Assembly (NCBI GenBank): GCA_947565635.1
Contig: CANOGU010000001.1
Span: 161,167-225,166 of the forward strand
Direction of reading: 5' to 3'
Length of the DNA: 64,000 nucleotides
Source of the DNA: an uncultured Lactobacillus sp.
GTDB taxonomy: Bacteria > Bacillota > Bacilli > Lactobacillales > Lactobacillaceae
Shown here: in pieces, positions 7,948-20,375 of the stretch
How the letters are laid out: every line of letters begins with the position of its first letter
How positions within the stretch are numbered: the first letter of the stretch is position 1
The notes under the pieces: generated by a model
Database searches by the model: none
The model's input: only the letters and a program-made list of their open reading frames with translations
Told to the model about the DNA's origin: nothing
Translations under genes and position numbers: made by a program

Positions 7948-10516
7948 AATCTACTGATTTCAATGCTTCTAGCATATTAACTTCTTTAATCTTACGATTT
8001 ACGAAAATTGCCATAATACCTGTAATGACTAAGGGAATTAAAGCTGACAATAAATAATTACTAAACAAAATTCCAGGTCTAAACATTGCATTTAGGGGAG
8101 CTAAATTGTCAATAATAAAGCCGTGTAGCCAATTACCAACTAAAAATCCAATTAAAATACCAAAAATTGATAAAATAATCGTCTCTCGATAAATATATAA
8201 GCTGGCCTCATTATTGTAAAAACCTAATACTTTTAAGGTTGCAATTTCTCTCATTCGCTCTTCTAAATTGGTTGTCGTTAAAGTAAAAATCACCACCACT
8301 GCTAATAGTGCAGCTAGCCCAATCAATAGAAATATTACTTTATTCATACTTTGGATCAAACTATCGATAATTTGTTGATTATTAGTATTTAAATTAATTG
8401 CACTAACTGCTCCAGTTTTCATCAAAGAATTCGCAAAGGAATTAGTTTGTTTTTTATTATTTAACTCAATTAATTGGGCATTTGAATTTACTTTTTTATT
8501 AAAGTACTTTTGATAAACATTCGAATTCATTAGGACATAGTGTCCCATATACATTTCACAGATATTACTAATAGGTAATTCTACTTTTTTGCCATTAGTA
8601 GTTACTAAACTTAACTCATCCCCAATACTTAAATTCAGTAACTTAGCCAATTTTTCTGAAATAACTATTCCCCGACTATTTAAGTTGATTTTTTGACCAG
8701 AGGATCTATTTCTCAAACTAATATATTTGCTAATCTCACTACTCTTTTCTGGAACAATTATCGAAAGATCCTGATTAGTACCGGCAATTTTTTTCGAGAC
8801 ATTTTCAAAATATACCGGCAAATATTTATTTACCTGACTAGAGGAAAGCTTTTGATTTAATTTAGTGCTTTGTTCGCTAGACAGAGAATTTTTATCAATC
8901 GCAATTAGATCATACTTAATAATCTCACTGTATTGTTTTTGTCCAATACGCGCTAGTGAATCACGAATCCCAGATCCCATCATTAATAGGCCAGTGCATC
9001 CCGCAATACCTAGAATAGTCATAATCATTTTTACTTTATAGCGAAAAATATTTCTCAAAGTAACTTTATAATTAAAACTTAAATGTTGCCAAAAAGGTTT
9101 AATTTTTTCTAGTAAAATCCGCGAACCATTTTTCGGCGGCTTAGGTAACAATAATTCACTTGTCTTTGCCCGCAAAACAATAAACAATTGAATTACCGCA
9201 GCCCCCGTAGTACAGAGAATAGAAATTAAGAAGGTTAAGAATAAGTATTTCCATGAAAAACCGCTCTGAAAATTTGTTAATGTCAGGTTTGCTGTATAGG
9301 CATTAAAAATTATTCGTGGCAGAATCCAGTACCCACCTATTGCTCCAATGAATACACCTGTTAAAGCAGCAGTTAAGCTGTAGATAACAAATTTTAGACT
9401 TGTATCTAATTTACTGTAACCCAAGGCTCTTAAGACACCAATATTTTGTCGTTCTTCATCAATAAAACGAGTCATCGTTGAAAAACTCACTAAAGCTGCT
9501 ACTGCAAATAGAAAGACTGGAAATATATTAGTGATTAATTCAATTTTTTCTGAATTAGACTGATAAGTATCGTATCCTGAATCATTTTTACGATCATTAA
9601 CATAATATGAAATGCTGCCTAACTGCTTAATTTCTTGCTCCTGTTCATTCAGTTTCTTTTGCTGCTTTTCTAATTTTTCTTTTTCCTTAGTTATCTCTAA
9701 GCCATTATTTTCAGCTAACTGAATCTGCTTTTTAGCCTGCTTAATTTGTTTCTGGGCGTCCTTAAAATTATTATCAACTTCTGTTTTTTTCAACTTACTA
9801 TTCTGCGCCAAAGAATTAGTAAGTCTTTCTTTTTTATTATCGATAAATTTTTGATAAGTACTAGAATACGGATCTAGCTTTTTAGTTTTATTGAATCGAA
9901 TTCGGGCAATACTATAACTTTGAGCCTTAAAGGCACTTTTCTTAACTATAGCAACTCCAGAAAGTTGACCAGTTCCAACATTAGTCTGCCCAAGATTACT
10001 TTTATCGGTATATTCACTTGGCCGTATAAAGCCAACAATTTTAAACCTACTATTTTTTAGATTAGAATGTTCATTTAAAGTAATCCATTCCCCGATATGA
10101 TATTTATTTCTAAGTAAATAACTAAGGACAATTTGATTATCTTTCTTCGGAAAGTTTCCACTAATTAATTGACTAGTAGAAATATTTTTACTCTCTGATA
10201 AAACACGCAGACTAGTCTTTGAATTATTGATAGTTGTATCCTGTAAATATCCAAAGTCAATAGTAGCTTTTTTTGCCTGGTTCTTAATAGTTTGTGTATC
10301 GTTTTTATCTAACCCATAGTTTGAGCTAACTGTTAAATCTGCTAAATTTACATCTTGATAATAAGTCTGAGCAGTATTTCTCATATCTGGACCAGCCATT
10401 TTTAGTCCAATAAAAGCAAAAGCACTAACTGCCATTAGCAGTAGAATTCCGATGAAGCGGCCCCATGAATGATTAAGCGAGCTGAGAGCATCCTTCCATA
10501 AAATTCTTCTGTTCAT
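7946..10516 (-). CDS. FtsX/MacB-like ABC exporter permease with extracytoplasmic coiled coil
   Basis: This is a large permease of about 856 aa. It has a membrane segment near residues 18-38, a long extracytoplasmic region, and a charged coiled coil (around residues 245-300, rich in K, E and Q). A block of three membrane helices follows, then a second FtsX unit (another single helix, extracytoplasmic domain and three helices near the C-terminus). I prefer ATG 10516, preceded by AGGTGA; an in-frame GTG at 10525 also exists. The stop of the ATPase gene is immediately upstream. The substrate is unknown; export of a lipid, peptide or drug, or envelope sensing, are all possible for this architecture. 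Confidence 0.85.
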   Translation of the reverse strand: MNRRILWKDALSSLNHSWGRFIGILLLMAVSAFAFIGLKMAGPDMRNTAQTYYQDVNLADLTVSSNYGLDKNDTQTIKNQAKKATIDFGYLQDTTINNSKTSLRVLSESKNISTSQLISGNFPKKDNQIVLSYLLRNKYHIGEWITLNEHSNLKNSRFKIVGFIRPSEYTDKSNLGQTNVGTGQLSGVAIVKKSAFKAQSYSIARIRFNKTKKLDPYSSTYQKFIDNKKERLTNSLAQNSKLKKTEVDNNFKDAQKQIKQAKKQIQLAENNGLEITKEKEKLEKQQKKLNEQEQEIKQLGSISYYVNDRKNDSGYDTYQSNSEKIELITNIFPVFLFAVAALVSFSTMTRFIDEERQNIGVLRALGYSKLDTSLKFVIYSLTAALTGVFIGAIGGYWILPRIIFNAYTANLTLTNFQSGFSWKYLFLTFLISILCTTGAAVIQLFIVLRAKTSELLLPKPPKNGSRILLEKIKPFWQHLSFNYKVTLRNIFRYKVKMIMTILGIAGCTGLLMMGSGIRDSLARIGQKQYSEIIKYDLIAIDKNSLSSEQSTKLNQKLSSSQVNKYLPVYFENVSKKIAGTNQDLSIIVPEKSSEISKYISLRNRSSGQKINLNSRGIVISEKLAKLLNLSIGDELSLVTTNGKKVELPISNICEMYMGHYVLMNSNVYQKYFNKKVNSNAQLIELNNKKQTNSFANSLMKTGAVSAINLNTNNQQIIDSLIQSMNKVIFLLIGLAALLAVVVIFTLTTTNLEERMREIATLKVLGFYNNEASLYIYRETIILSIFGILIGFLVGNWLHGFIIDNLAPLNAMFRPGILFSNYLLSALIPLVITGIMAIFVNRKIKEVNMLEALKSVD

Positions 10517-10525
10517 CTCACTCAC

Positions 10526-11227
10526 CTACCATTCAATTTGGGCAATATCTTGCGGAGAAGAATTATTTTCAATTTGCTTTACTTTTCCATCTTGAATCCT
10601 AATTACTTTATCAGCAATTGGAGCTAAAGCTGCATTATGAGTAACAATAACCACAGTAGAATTTTTCTTTAAACTTCGATCTTGTAAAATCTTCAGTACT
10701 TTTTTACCGGTCTGATAGTCTAAAGCCCCCGTTGGTTCATCGCAAAGTAATAGCGATGGATTTTTAGCAATGGCACGGGCTATTGCTACTCTTTGCTGCT
10801 CACCACCAGATAATTGGGACGGAAAATTGTTAATCCGCTTTTCAAGTCCCACTTCTTTCAAAGCACCTTCGGCATCAATTGGATTAGTAACCAATTCATT
10901 TGCAAGTTCAACATTTTCTTTCACTGTTAAGTTAGGAATTAAGTTATAAAATTGAAAGACAAATCCAATTTCATTTCTACGATACTTAGTTAATTCCTTA
11001 GCCGAATATTTAGCAATGTTATTACCATTAATAATAACTTCACCTTCAGTAACGTTTTCCATTCCGCCTAAGATATTTAATAATGTTGATTTCCCTGCTC
11101 CGGATGAACCTAAAATAATTACTAGCTCACCTTGCTTAATATCAAAACTAATATTCTTATTTGCCCAGACGACTGTACTACCTGAACCATATTTTTTCGA
11201 GCAATTCTTCAATTCAATAAAAGCCAT
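10526..11227 (-). CDS. ABC transporter ATP-binding protein (LolD/MacB type)
   Basis: This 233-aa ATPase has Walker [10 protein letters not shown], signature [14 protein letters not shown], Walker [13 protein letters not shown] and a switch histidine in VIVTHN. The Thr-Gly-Ala-Leu-Asp after Walker B is typical of the MacB/LolD subfamily that partners FtsX-like permeases. It is the first gene of a two-gene operon with the permease. GGGGAT lies ahead of ATG 11227. No sensor kinase or regulator is adjacent, unlike bacitracin-type modules. Confidence 0.92.
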   Translation of the reverse strand: MAFIELKNCSKKYGSGSTVVWANKNISFDIKQGELVIILGSSGAGKSTLLNILGGMENVTEGEVIINGNNIAKYSAKELTKYRRNEIGFVFQFYNLIPNLTVKENVELANELVTNPIDAEGALKEVGLEKRINNFPSQLSGGEQQRVAIARAIAKNPSLLLCDEPTGALDYQTGKKVLKILQDRSLKKNSTVVIVTHNAALAPIADKVIRIQDGKVKQIENNSSPQDIAQIEW

Positions 11228-11294
11228 TTTTTCATCCCCTATGTTTAATCTCTTCTAAGTATATTTTATGAAAAATTGACTATTTATATTAATA

Positions 11295-11330
11295 AAAAGC
11301 ACCTTCTTCAATGAAAAAAGGTGCTTTTAA
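11295..11330. terminator. Terminator of alkD
   Basis: AAAAGCACCTT (11295-11305) pairs with AAGGTGCTTTT (11318-11328). The T-run on the minus strand follows the alkD stop by about 15 bases. Confidence 0.8.
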
Positions 11331-11342
11331 TATAAAAAATTA

Positions 11343-12011
11343 TTATAGATATTTGCTTCCCTCTTTAATCGAAAGAGGTGCCATATCAGAAACATGGTTT
11401 TCAATAAATTCTCTTACCCACTCAGGATTAGTCTTAGAATAATCACGTAATGCCCAACCAATTGCCTTATTAATAAAAAATTCCGAACTATTTAAGTTAT
11501 TTTCTAGAATCTTTTCTAATAATTCAATATTCATCTTATCTTTACGTAAAAGTTGGTGCTCTATTGCTACCCTTCTTACCCAAAAATCATTATCTTTTGA
11601 CCAGGTTAGCATTAAGTCATTTACTTTTTCATCCCTTAAGCCGATTTTACCAATTGGTTTTATCAAACTATCAATTGTATCCCACCATTGCTTTGATTTT
11701 ATATAATTAAAAATCTGATCAATATCTTCAAAGGTTAAATACTTTTCTAATGAAATTAAATAGTCACAAACAAAATATTGGGCCTCTCGATGCGAATCAG
11801 ACCAAGCTTGGTCAAGAAGCTTCCAATCAATTTTTTTATTTTTCTTCTCTGCTTTGATTAGATCATGGTAACTCTTGCGCCTTTCTGGCGATTTTAAACC
11901 GTAAAATTTAAATTTATTTCGTAAATACTTTTCCATTTGTTTTGCTAAATCTGGATTACTGTTTTCAATTAAATTTTGTTTTAATTCTTGATACTTATCT
12001 ATTTCTTTCAC
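11343..12011 (-). CDS. DNA alkylation repair protein, AlkD-like
   Basis: A 222-aa all-helical HEAT-like repeat protein with the AlkD landmarks YGLKSPERRK, SDSHREAQYFVCDYL, WWDTIDSLI, WVRRVAIEHQL and FINKAIGWALRDYSKTNP. The family excises N3/N7-alkylated bases. A longer frame reaches 12068 but overlaps the divergent glycosyltransferase start. I chose GTG 12011 because AAGGA lies 7 bases upstream and the protein then has normal length. The intergenic space to the divergent gene is about 55 bases. Confidence 0.87.
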   Translation of the reverse strand: MKEIDKYQELKQNLIENSNPDLAKQMEKYLRNKFKFYGLKSPERRKSYHDLIKAEKKNKKIDWKLLDQAWSDSHREAQYFVCDYLISLEKYLTFEDIDQIFNYIKSKQWWDTIDSLIKPIGKIGLRDEKVNDLMLTWSKDNDFWVRRVAIEHQLLRKDKMNIELLEKILENNLNSSEFFINKAIGWALRDYSKTNPEWVREFIENHVSDMAPLSIKEGSKYL

Positions 12012-12066
12012 TTCAGTTTCCTTACTTGTTAAAATACATGTAGTAATTACTAGAGGGAGAATAATC

Positions 12067-13191
12067 ATGAAAATTTTAATTGTTATCGATGATTATTTCA
12101 ATAAAAGCAATGGCATGTCAATCTCAACGCAGCGCTTTGTTCGCGAATTTAAAAAAATGGATCAAGATGTTCGTATCCTTTCTTCCATTGCAGGCGGAGA
12201 ACCAGATTATCCTCTTCCAATAATGACCATCCCAGTTTTTAAAAATATTATTGCCAAAGAAGGTTTTCATTTTGCTAAACCTAAAAAAGAAATAATTAAA
12301 GAAGCTATTAGATGGGCAGATTTAGTCCACTTGGAAGACCCTTTCCCGGTTTGCTGGACTGCGGCTAAAATTGCCAAACAAATGAGAAAGCCAATTACAG
12401 GTACTTTTCATCTTTATCCTGAAAATCTGACTGCTTCAGTTCCAATTCTAGACCATGCTAGCATCAACTCTGCTTTTATGAGATTATTTCGTGATACTAC
12501 TTTTAATTACTGTAGCTATTTACAATGTCCAACTTTGAAAGTTGAACAGCGTTTAAAAAAATATAACTTCAAATCCAAGTTAATAGTTATTTCTAATGGC
12601 ATTAGTGACTATTATTTACAGAGTAATCAACGAACAACAACGACTGATCCCTTTACAATACTTTCAATCGGCCGTTTTTCAAATGAAAAGGATCAAAAGA
12701 CCTTAATTAAAGCTATCGGACGTAGTAAATACAAAGATAGAATCAAATTAATTTTAGCTGGGAAAGGGCCATTAAAGAATGAATATATCTCCCTTTGTCA
12801 ACGACTAAAGATTAATGCTCAGCTTGACTTTTATTCTAGAAATGACTTAAAACAGATCATGGATCAATCCAATATTGTTGTTCATTGTGCTAACGTGGAA
12901 GTTGAAGGGATGGCTTGCATGGAAGCTTTTGCGACTGGGTGTGTACCCATAATTGCCCAAAGTCCTCTCTCTTCTACCAGTTCATATGCTTTAAGTCCTA
13001 ACAATCTTTTTCCAGCTGGTAGCAGCGAAATTTTAGCTCAAAGAATTGATTATTGGATTAATCATCCTAAAGATTTAAAAATGATGAGTGCAAATTACCA
13101 AAATTATGCTAAATCTCTTACAGTTCAATTTTCTGCTAAAAAGCTCCTAACAATGATGAAAAACGCTCAAAAAAATTATCTTTCAAACTAA
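12067..13191 (+). CDS. GT4-family glycosyltransferase
   Basis: This 374-aa protein has a Rossmann N-domain (MKILIVIDDYFNKSNGMSIS) and the GT-B C-domain signature LSIGRFSNEKDQKTLIKAI. The ends of the nucleotide-sugar site are EVEGMACMEAFATGCVPII, with the family E-x7-E spacing. It has no signal peptide or membrane helix. GAGGGAG precedes the ATG. Related lactobacillus enzymes glycosylate diacylglycerol or envelope polymers, but nothing here identifies the acceptor. It stands alone, divergent from alkD and upstream of ppc. Confidence 0.85.
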   Translation: MKILIVIDDYFNKSNGMSISTQRFVREFKKMDQDVRILSSIAGGEPDYPLPIMTIPVFKNIIAKEGFHFAKPKKEIIKEAIRWADLVHLEDPFPVCWTAAKIAKQMRKPITGTFHLYPENLTASVPILDHASINSAFMRLFRDTTFNYCSYLQCPTLKVEQRLKKYNFKSKLIVISNGISDYYLQSNQRTTTTDPFTILSIGRFSNEKDQKTLIKAIGRSKYKDRIKLILAGKGPLKNEYISLCQRLKINAQLDFYSRNDLKQIMDQSNIVVHCANVEVEGMACMEAFATGCVPIIAQSPLSSTSSYALSPNNLFPAGSSEILAQRIDYWINHPKDLKMMSANYQNYAKSLTVQFSAKKLLTMMKNAQKNYLSN

Positions 13192-13258
13192 TATTCAAAC
13201 ATAAAAATATGTGTTATTCTTATGTTAAATCTTTCACAAAAAGGAGGAAACTTTTTTA

Positions 13259-15997
13259 ATGTCCATCAAGAAGTTAGAAAATAGCAGCGATCATGCAATG
13301 GTAGCTGAAGAAGTTAAAATTTTGACCAACTTACTTAACGAAAGTACACGTCAATTAAGTGGGGATGTGATTTTTAATAAAATTCAAGATTTAATTAAGA
13401 TCTCTGCCCAAAAAGACTACGATGCTCTTGAAAAGCAAATTGCTAGCCTTACTAATCAAGAAATGATTGTCGTTGCACGTTATTTTGCAACTTTACCTTT
13501 ATTAGTTAATATTTCTGAAGATGTAGAGTTAGCTAGTGAAGTTAACTTACTCAATAATACGGATCAAGACTATCTTGGTAAACTTGAAGATACGATTGAC
13601 TTAGTTTCTCAAAAAGAAAATGCCAGTGAAATTCTTAAGCATGTTAATGTAGTTCCAGTTTTAACTGCTCACCCTACTCAAGTTCAAAGAAAAACTGTCC
13701 TTGAATTAACCGATCAAATCCATGGTCTATTACGTAGTTACCGTGAAGTTAAAAACGGAACTATTAACCAAGCTGAATGGACTGAAAAACTCCGCGCTTA
13801 CATTGAGATTTTAATGCAAACCGATATTATTCGTAGCCACAAACTACAGGTTTCTAATGAAATTACAAACGTTTTAGCATACTATCCTAAGGCTTTGATT
13901 CCGGCTATTACTAAATTTACAGCTCGCTATCAAGAATTAGCTAAAAAACATAATTTAAATCTATCTGGTGCCACCCCAATTACCATGGGAATGTGGATCG
14001 GAGGCGATCGTGATGGAAATCCATACGTTACTGCCGAAACATTAAAGCTGAGTGCCACTTTGCAAAGCCAAGTAATTTTTGAATACTATATTAAACAGCT
14101 AAACAAGCTCTACCGCACGATCTCAATGTCTACTTCTTATATGAAGCCTTCATCCGCTGTTGAAAAATTATCAGAGCTCTCAAATGATGATTCCCCATTC
14201 AGAACAAATGAACCATATCGTCGGGCTTTCTACTATATTGAGAGCCGTTTACTTCATACTGAATATACTCTTTTAGGAACAGCTGATAAAAATAGTTTTG
14301 TTAAAAAACGCGATCTGGAAAACTTAGACAAAATTCCTGTTTACAAGAATCCACAAGATTTTAAAGCTGATTTAATTACAATTAAAGAATCGCTCGAAGA
14401 AGATCATGACCAAGCTGTAGTTAGAATTTTCTTTACTGAGCTATTAGAAGCAATTGATATCTTTGGTTTCCATTTGGCAACAATTGATATGCGTCAAGAT
14501 TCTAGTGTAAACGAAGCTTGTGTTGCTGAATTACTCAAGAGTGCCGGAATTTGTGATGATTATAGTGACTTACCAGAAAAAGATAAGGTTAAAGTTTTAC
14601 TTAATGAGTTAAACAATGATCCACGTAATCTTCACGCTAACAACAAGCCAAAATCTGAATTGCTCCAAAAGGAATTAAATATCTACAAGACTGCTCGTCA
14701 ACTCAAGGATTGTATTGGTGAAGATGTAATTAAACAACACATTATTTCTCATACTGAAAGTGTCTCTGATCTTCTTGAACAAGCAATCATGCTTAAAGAA
14801 TACGATCTTTTAAATAATCAAGGAGCTCGCATTCAAGTTGTACCATTATTTGAAACAGTCGAAGACTTAGAAAACTCTCGTGAAATTATGAAAGAATTTC
14901 TAAATCTTGACATTGTTAAAAGATGGCTTGCTTCTCAAAATAATTACCAAGAAATTATGCTGGGCTACTCTGACTCAAATAAAGATGGTGGCTACTTAGC
15001 TTCTTGCTGGAATCTTTATAAGGCTCAGAAAGACTTAACTGCAATGGGCAAGAAATTGGGTGTTAACATTACTTTCATGCACGGCCGTGGGGGAACTGTG
15101 GGTCGTGGTGGTGGTCCTTCTTATGAAGCTATTACTGCTCAACCTTTTGGCTCAATTAATGACCGGATTCGAATGACTGAACAAGGTGAAATCATTCAAA
15201 ACAAGTATGGTAATCAAGATACTGCTTACTACAATTTGGAAATGCTGGCCTCAGCTACTATCGACCGTATTGTTTCTAAACAAATTGTAAGTGAAGATGA
15301 TATTGGCGGATTCCGTTCCTCAATGGATGAAATTGTTTTAGACAGTAATAAAGTTTACCGTAAGCTTGTTTTTGAAACACCAGCTTTTCTTGACTACTTC
15401 TTGCAAGCTACACCAATTAAGCAAATTTCCAACTTAAATATTGGTTCTCGTCCAGCAGCAAGAAAGAAGATTACTGATTTTTCAGGCTTAAGAGCTATTC
15501 CTTGGGTATTTTCATGGTCACAAAGTCGAATTATGTTCCCTGGTTGGTATGGTGTTGGTTCTGCCTTCAAGCACTTCATTGATGCCAATCCTAATAACCT
15601 CCACACCTTACAAAAAATGTATCAAGGATGGCCTTTCTTCCACTCCCTACTTTCAAATGTTGACATGGTTCTTTCCAAATCCAACATGGATATTGCTAAA
15701 CAATATGCAGACCTCTGTGAAGATGAAGATACTAAAAAAGTCTTTGATACTATCTATCAAGAATGGAAACTTACTAAAGAAGTAATCCTTCAAATTGAAG
15801 GTAACAAAGAATTACTTGCAGATAACCCAAGTTTAAAGATGAGCTTAAATTACCGGATGCCATACTTCAATATTCTTAACTACATTCAAATTGAAATGAT
15901 TAAACGAGACCGCGTCGATGAGATTGCCGGCGTTTATGAAAGTATTTTACCGATTACCATTAATGGGGTAACCTCTGGCTTACGTAATTCGGGATAG
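13259..15997 (+). CDS. ppc: Phosphoenolpyruvate carboxylase
   Basis: This 912-aa enzyme forms oxaloacetate from PEP and bicarbonate. Both PROSITE-type signatures are visible: [14 protein letters not shown] with the catalytic His, and [14 protein letters not shown]. So are [11 protein letters not shown], the glycine-rich [12 protein letters not shown] loop, and a C-terminal Gly after RNS as in the family. AAAGGAGG precedes the ATG. In lactobacilli, which lack a full TCA cycle, it mainly supplies aspartate. It lies close to the pyr genes that use aspartate and bicarbonate. Confidence 0.97.
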   Translation: MSIKKLENSSDHAMVAEEVKILTNLLNESTRQLSGDVIFNKIQDLIKISAQKDYDALEKQIASLTNQEMIVVARYFATLPLLVNISEDVELASEVNLLNNTDQDYLGKLEDTIDLVSQKENASEILKHVNVVPVLTAHPTQVQRKTVLELTDQIHGLLRSYREVKNGTINQAEWTEKLRAYIEILMQTDIIRSHKLQVSNEITNVLAYYPKALIPAITKFTARYQELAKKHNLNLSGATPITMGMWIGGDRDGNPYVTAETLKLSATLQSQVIFEYYIKQLNKLYRTISMSTSYMKPSSAVEKLSELSNDDSPFRTNEPYRRAFYYIESRLLHTEYTLLGTADKNSFVKKRDLENLDKIPVYKNPQDFKADLITIKESLEEDHDQAVVRIFFTELLEAIDIFGFHLATIDMRQDSSVNEACVAELLKSAGICDDYSDLPEKDKVKVLLNELNNDPRNLHANNKPKSELLQKELNIYKTARQLKDCIGEDVIKQHIISHTESVSDLLEQAIMLKEYDLLNNQGARIQVVPLFETVEDLENSREIMKEFLNLDIVKRWLASQNNYQEIMLGYSDSNKDGGYLASCWNLYKAQKDLTAMGKKLGVNITFMHGRGGTVGRGGGPSYEAITAQPFGSINDRIRMTEQGEIIQNKYGNQDTAYYNLEMLASATIDRIVSKQIVSEDDIGGFRSSMDEIVLDSNKVYRKLVFETPAFLDYFLQATPIKQISNLNIGSRPAARKKITDFSGLRAIPWVFSWSQSRIMFPGWYGVGSAFKHFIDANPNNLHTLQKMYQGWPFFHSLLSNVDMVLSKSNMDIAKQYADLCEDEDTKKVFDTIYQEWKLTKEVILQIEGNKELLADNPSLKMSLNYRMPYFNILNYIQIEMIKRDRVDEIAGVYESILPITINGVTSGLRNSG

Positions 15998-16019
15998 TTT
16001 TAATTTTTAAGGACAAAAT

Positions 16020-16568
16020 ATGAAAAAAGCACTATTAATTATTGACTACACTAATGACTTCATTGCAGACAATGGTTCTCTTACCTGTGGAAAGCCAGCT
16101 CAAGCTTTAGAAGATTATTTAATCGAATTAGCAAATAAATTTTATGATAATGGAGATTATGTAATTTTTCCAACTGATGGACATACCGGTGATACATTTA
16201 GTCCAGAATATAAGCTCTTTCCACCACATAATATTGTTGGTACACCAGGACAAGAGTTACACGGTAAGTTAAAAGATTGGTATGAAGCGCATAAGTCTAG
16301 TGACCGAGTATATAAATTTAACAAAAATCGCTATTCTTCTTTCCAAAATACTAATCTTGATAACTACTTACGCGAACGTAAAATTAACGACCTATGGTTA
16401 ACGGGAGTATGTACAGACATTTGTGTTCTTCATACGGCTATGACTGCCTATAATTTAAACTATGATTTAACTATTCCAAGTAAAGGTGTTACTACCTTTA
16501 CTGAACATGGTCAAGAATGGGCCTTGGATCATTTTAAAAATGCCTTAGGCGCAAAAGTAATAGAATAA
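16020..16568 (+). CDS. pncA: Nicotinamidase (isochorismatase fold)
   Basis: This 182-aa cysteine hydrolase has the Asp of IIDYTNDF near the N-terminus, the metal-site FPTDGHTGDTF region, Lys in YKFNKNRYSSF, and the nucleophile Cys in LTGVCTDICVLHTA. This is the D-K-C triad of nicotinamidases. It deamidates nicotinamide to nicotinate for NAD salvage. It starts 22 bases after ppc and may be cotranscribed; a weak AAGGA precedes it. The pairing with ppc looks positional rather than functional. Confidence 0.88.
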   Translation: MKKALLIIDYTNDFIADNGSLTCGKPAQALEDYLIELANKFYDNGDYVIFPTDGHTGDTFSPEYKLFPPHNIVGTPGQELHGKLKDWYEAHKSSDRVYKFNKNRYSSFQNTNLDNYLRERKINDLWLTGVCTDICVLHTAMTAYNLNYDLTIPSKGVTTFTEHGQEWALDHFKNALGAKVIE

Positions 16569-16574
16569 TAGAGC

Positions 16575-16619
16575 AAAAAAAACTGTATCATCTGATTTTT
16601 CAGAATGATACAGTTTTTT

Positions 16620-16620
<1 letters not shown>
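16575..16620. terminator. Bidirectional terminator between pncA and the pyr operon end
   Basis: AAAAAAAACTGTATCA (16575-16590) pairs with TGATACAGTTTTTTT (16606-16620), with an inner TCTG/CAGA stem. It serves the convergent pncA and second pyrR genes and its last base touches the pyrR stop. Confidence 0.9.
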
Positions 16621-17168
<548 letters not shown>

Positions 17169-17186
17169 TCAAACCGGGATTATTTA

Positions 17187-20100
17187 CTATTTTAAAGCGT
17201 CGGTCGCAAATGATCTATTTTCAAGAGATGTTAAGAGTGCGTCAGCTGTGTCCAGTGCTGTCAATAATGGGACATTCTGTTGTATAGCCATTTGTCTAAT
17301 AATGAAGCCGTCAGAATTCTTTTCAATATCATGCCCCATGGTATTAATCACTAAATCAATTCTTCCCTCTCTTAATTCATTTAAGATGTTGTCATCTGCG
17401 TTTTTGTTTTCATGAACTTTAGTTACAAGATCAACATGTAACCCATCATTCTTTAAGAAGTCTGCTGTACCCTTAGTAGCAAAAATCCGATAACCAATTC
17501 TTGCAAATCTCTTTGCAATTGGAAGAATCTTTTCTTTATCCTTGTCTTCAATTGTTAACAAAACATTTCCATTTTCAGGTAACTGCATTTTAGCTCCGGC
17601 AAAAGCCTTATAAAGAGCTTTCGCAAAAGTATGGTCGCTTCCCATTACTTCACCTGTTGATTTCATTTCTGGCCCAAGATATGAGTCTACATCAGCTAAC
17701 TTGCTAAAACTAAAAACGGGAGCCTTAACACTAATCATTTCTGGTTCAGGTGCTAGACCATCACTGTAGCCCTGCTGCGCTAGGCTTTCGCCCATAATTA
17801 CCCGGGTGGCAACTTGTGCCATTTCAATTCCAGTTATCTTACTTAAAAATGGAACTGTTCTACTTGCACGAGGATTTACTTCAATTACATAAACTTCACC
17901 ATTTCTCACAATAAATTGAATGTTCATAATTCCCACACAATTCAAAGTAAGAGCAAGCTTACGCGTAACATCCATAATCTTATCTTTAACTTCATCCGTA
18001 AAGTTCTGTGGTGGGTAAACCGCCATTGAATCTCCAGAGTGAACACCAGCATGTTCAATGTGTTCCATAATTCCGGGTAGTAAAACATCCTGCCCATCAC
18101 AAATTGCATCGACATCACACTCACGACCGTCTAAATAGTCATCTACTAAAATTGGATGATCAGCTGCAATGTCTACGTGATCATGCAAGTATTCTTCAAG
18201 CTCACTCTTGTTGTAAACAATTTCCATTGCCTTTCCACCCAGCACATAACTTGGACGAACTAAAACCGGATACCCTAACTCTTCAGCTGCTTTAATGACG
18301 CCTTCATGTGTTGTTGCAGTTAAGCCCTTTGGTTGATTTAATTTAAGTTTCTTAATTATCTGATCGAATAGTTCACGATCTTCTGCACGGTTAAGATCTT
18401 TAACACTGGTTCCCAAGATTTTAATCCCGTGATCTTTCAACCCAGCAGCCAAATTAATTGAAGTCTGTCCTCCAAACTGGACAATTACACCTTCGGTCTT
18501 TTCCAAATCACAAACATTCAATACATCTTCTAAGGTTAATGGTTCAAAATATAATTTATCAGAAATTGAAAAGTCCGTTGAAACAGTTTCTGGATTCGAA
18601 TTAATAACGATTGCTTCATAGCCCATCTTTTGAAGTGCTTTTACACAGTGAACAGTTGCATAATCAAACTCGACACCCTGTCCAATTCTAATTGGACCAG
18701 AACCAATAACAATTACTGATTTTTTACCAGACTTATGTGATTCATTTTCACCATCATAAGTTGAGTAAAAGTATGGCGTCTTTGATTCAAATTCTGCTGC
18801 GCAAGTATCAACCATCTTGTAGACTGGAATGATCCCATTCTTTTTACGCAAGTCTCTAACCTGATCAATACTTTCATTCCATAAAGTAGCAATGGTTGCA
18901 TCACTAAAACCATATTTCTTAGCTAAACGTAAAGTTTCAAGATTATCTTTATTTTCTTGGATATTTTTCTCCATCTCCACCATGTGACTAACAATATCTA
19001 AGAAATAAAAGTTGATCTTGGTTAATTCATGAACATCTTCAAGACTATAACCTCTGCGAAAGGCTTCTGCCAAATAAAAGAGCCGATCATCTTGTGCTTT
19101 AACTAGCTTTTGTTCTATCTCTTCATCACTTGCATGATGAGCTGTTTCAGAATAGAGATCTTTTTCGTCAATTTCAAGAGACCTTACCGCTTTTTGCATT
19201 GCCTCTTCAGCTGTTCGGCCAATTGCCATTACTTCACCCGTAGCCTTCATTTGGGTACTTAAAGTGCGATCGGCCTTAGAAAACTTATCAAATGGCCAGC
19301 GAGGAATTTTGCAGACGACATAATCTAATGCTGGTTCAAATTCTGCATAAGTTGTTCCAGTTACTGGATTTTTAATTTCATCTAATGTCATACCAATTGC
19401 AATTTTTGCAGCCATTTTTGCAATAGGATAACCGGTTGCTTTTGAAGCCAATGCACTTGATCTTGAAACTCGAGGATTCACTTCAATGACATCATAGTCA
19501 AAGCTATTAGGATCTAAGGCTAGCTGAACATTACAACCTCCCTCAATTTTAAGAGCCCTAATTAAACGTAAAGAGCAATCACGAAGCATTTGGTATTCTT
19601 TATCACTCAAGGTCTGACTAGGTGAAAAAACAATCGAATCCCCAGTGTGAATTCCAACCGGATCAAAATTCTCCATGCAACACACAATCATTGCATTATC
19701 ATCATGATCACGCATTACTTCAAATTCAATTTCTTTATAGCCCGCAATTGATTTCTCAATTAAACATTCAGTAACAGGTGACAGTTCTAATCCGTTCTTG
19801 GCAATTTTTGCTAACTCTTCATGATTATTACAAATACCACCACCAGTTCCGCCCATAGTAAAGGCTGGACGAACGATAATTGGATAGCCAATTCTATCGC
19901 CAAACTCTAAAGCTTCTTCAACAGTATTAACAGTTGTTGATGGTGGAACGGGCTCACCCAATTCTTTACATAACTCTTTAAATTTCTCTCTATCTTCTGC
20001 TTGTTCAATCGAAGAAAGTCTTGTTCCTAATAATTCAATATTTAACTCATCCAAAATTCCTGTTTTAGCTAATGAAAGAGCCATATTTAATCCAACTTGC

Positions 20101-20375
20101 CCACCAAGCGTTGGTAAAATTGCATCAGGATACTCTTGTCTAATGATTCTTGAGATTGATTCCACAGTTAGGGGTTCAATATAAACCTTGTCTGCAATAG
20201 TAGTGTCAGTCATGATCGTAGCAGGGTTTGAATTAACTAATACTACTTCATAGCCTTCTTCGCGAAGAGCTAAGCAAGCCTGAGTTCCTGAATAATCAAA
20301 TTCTGCAGCTTGACCAATAATAATTGGACCAGAACCAATTACCATAATCTTATGAATATCTGTTCTCTTAGGCAT
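17187..20375 (-). CDS. carB: Carbamoyl-phosphate synthase large subunit
   Basis: At 1062 aa it shows the duplicated ATP-grasp halves: N-half [20 protein letters not shown] and [15 protein letters not shown], then C-half [20 protein letters not shown] and [17 protein letters not shown]-terminal allosteric domain ends in [15 protein letters not shown]. It makes carbamoyl phosphate from bicarbonate, ATP and ammonia channelled from CarA. I chose ATG 20375 (AAAGGAAG upstream), which overlaps the carA stop by 8 bases; an in-frame start 27 bases earlier is inside carA. It is part of the pyrimidine operon and so PyrR-regulated. Confidence 0.96.
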   Translation of the reverse strand: MPKRTDIHKIMVIGSGPIIIGQAAEFDYSGTQACLALREEGYEVVLVNSNPATIMTDTTIADKVYIEPLTVESISRIIRQEYPDAILPTLGGQVGLNMALSLAKTGILDELNIELLGTRLSSIEQAEDREKFKELCKELGEPVPPSTTVNTVEEALEFGDRIGYPIIVRPAFTMGGTGGGICNNHEELAKIAKNGLELSPVTECLIEKSIAGYKEIEFEVMRDHDDNAMIVCCMENFDPVGIHTGDSIVFSPSQTLSDKEYQMLRDCSLRLIRALKIEGGCNVQLALDPNSFDYDVIEVNPRVSRSSALASKATGYPIAKMAAKIAIGMTLDEIKNPVTGTTYAEFEPALDYVVCKIPRWPFDKFSKADRTLSTQMKATGEVMAIGRTAEEAMQKAVRSLEIDEKDLYSETAHHASDEEIEQKLVKAQDDRLFYLAEAFRRGYSLEDVHELTKINFYFLDIVSHMVEMEKNIQENKDNLETLRLAKKYGFSDATIATLWNESIDQVRDLRKKNGIIPVYKMVDTCAAEFESKTPYFYSTYDGENESHKSGKKSVIVIGSGPIRIGQGVEFDYATVHCVKALQKMGYEAIVINSNPETVSTDFSISDKLYFEPLTLEDVLNVCDLEKTEGVIVQFGGQTSINLAAGLKDHGIKILGTSVKDLNRAEDRELFDQIIKKLKLNQPKGLTATTHEGVIKAAEELGYPVLVRPSYVLGGKAMEIVYNKSELEEYLHDHVDIAADHPILVDDYLDGRECDVDAICDGQDVLLPGIMEHIEHAGVHSGDSMAVYPPQNFTDEVKDKIMDVTRKLALTLNCVGIMNIQFIVRNGEVYVIEVNPRASRTVPFLSKITGIEMAQVATRVIMGESLAQQGYSDGLAPEPEMISVKAPVFSFSKLADVDSYLGPEMKSTGEVMGSDHTFAKALYKAFAGAKMQLPENGNVLLTIEDKDKEKILPIAKRFARIGYRIFATKGTADFLKNDGLHVDLVTKVHENKNADDNILNELREGRIDLVINTMGHDIEKNSDGFIIRQMAIQQNVPLLTALDTADALLTSLENRSFATDALK

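Noticed and set aside
7946-11227. Bacitracin-type BceAB module
   Set aside because: There is no adjacent two-component system, and the permease has a two-FtsX-unit layout with a coiled coil rather than the ten-helix BceB pattern.
12012-12068. Longer alkD start at 12068
   Set aside because: It overlaps the divergent glycosyltransferase start and lacks a ribosome binding site; GTG 12011 has AAGGA and gives the usual length.
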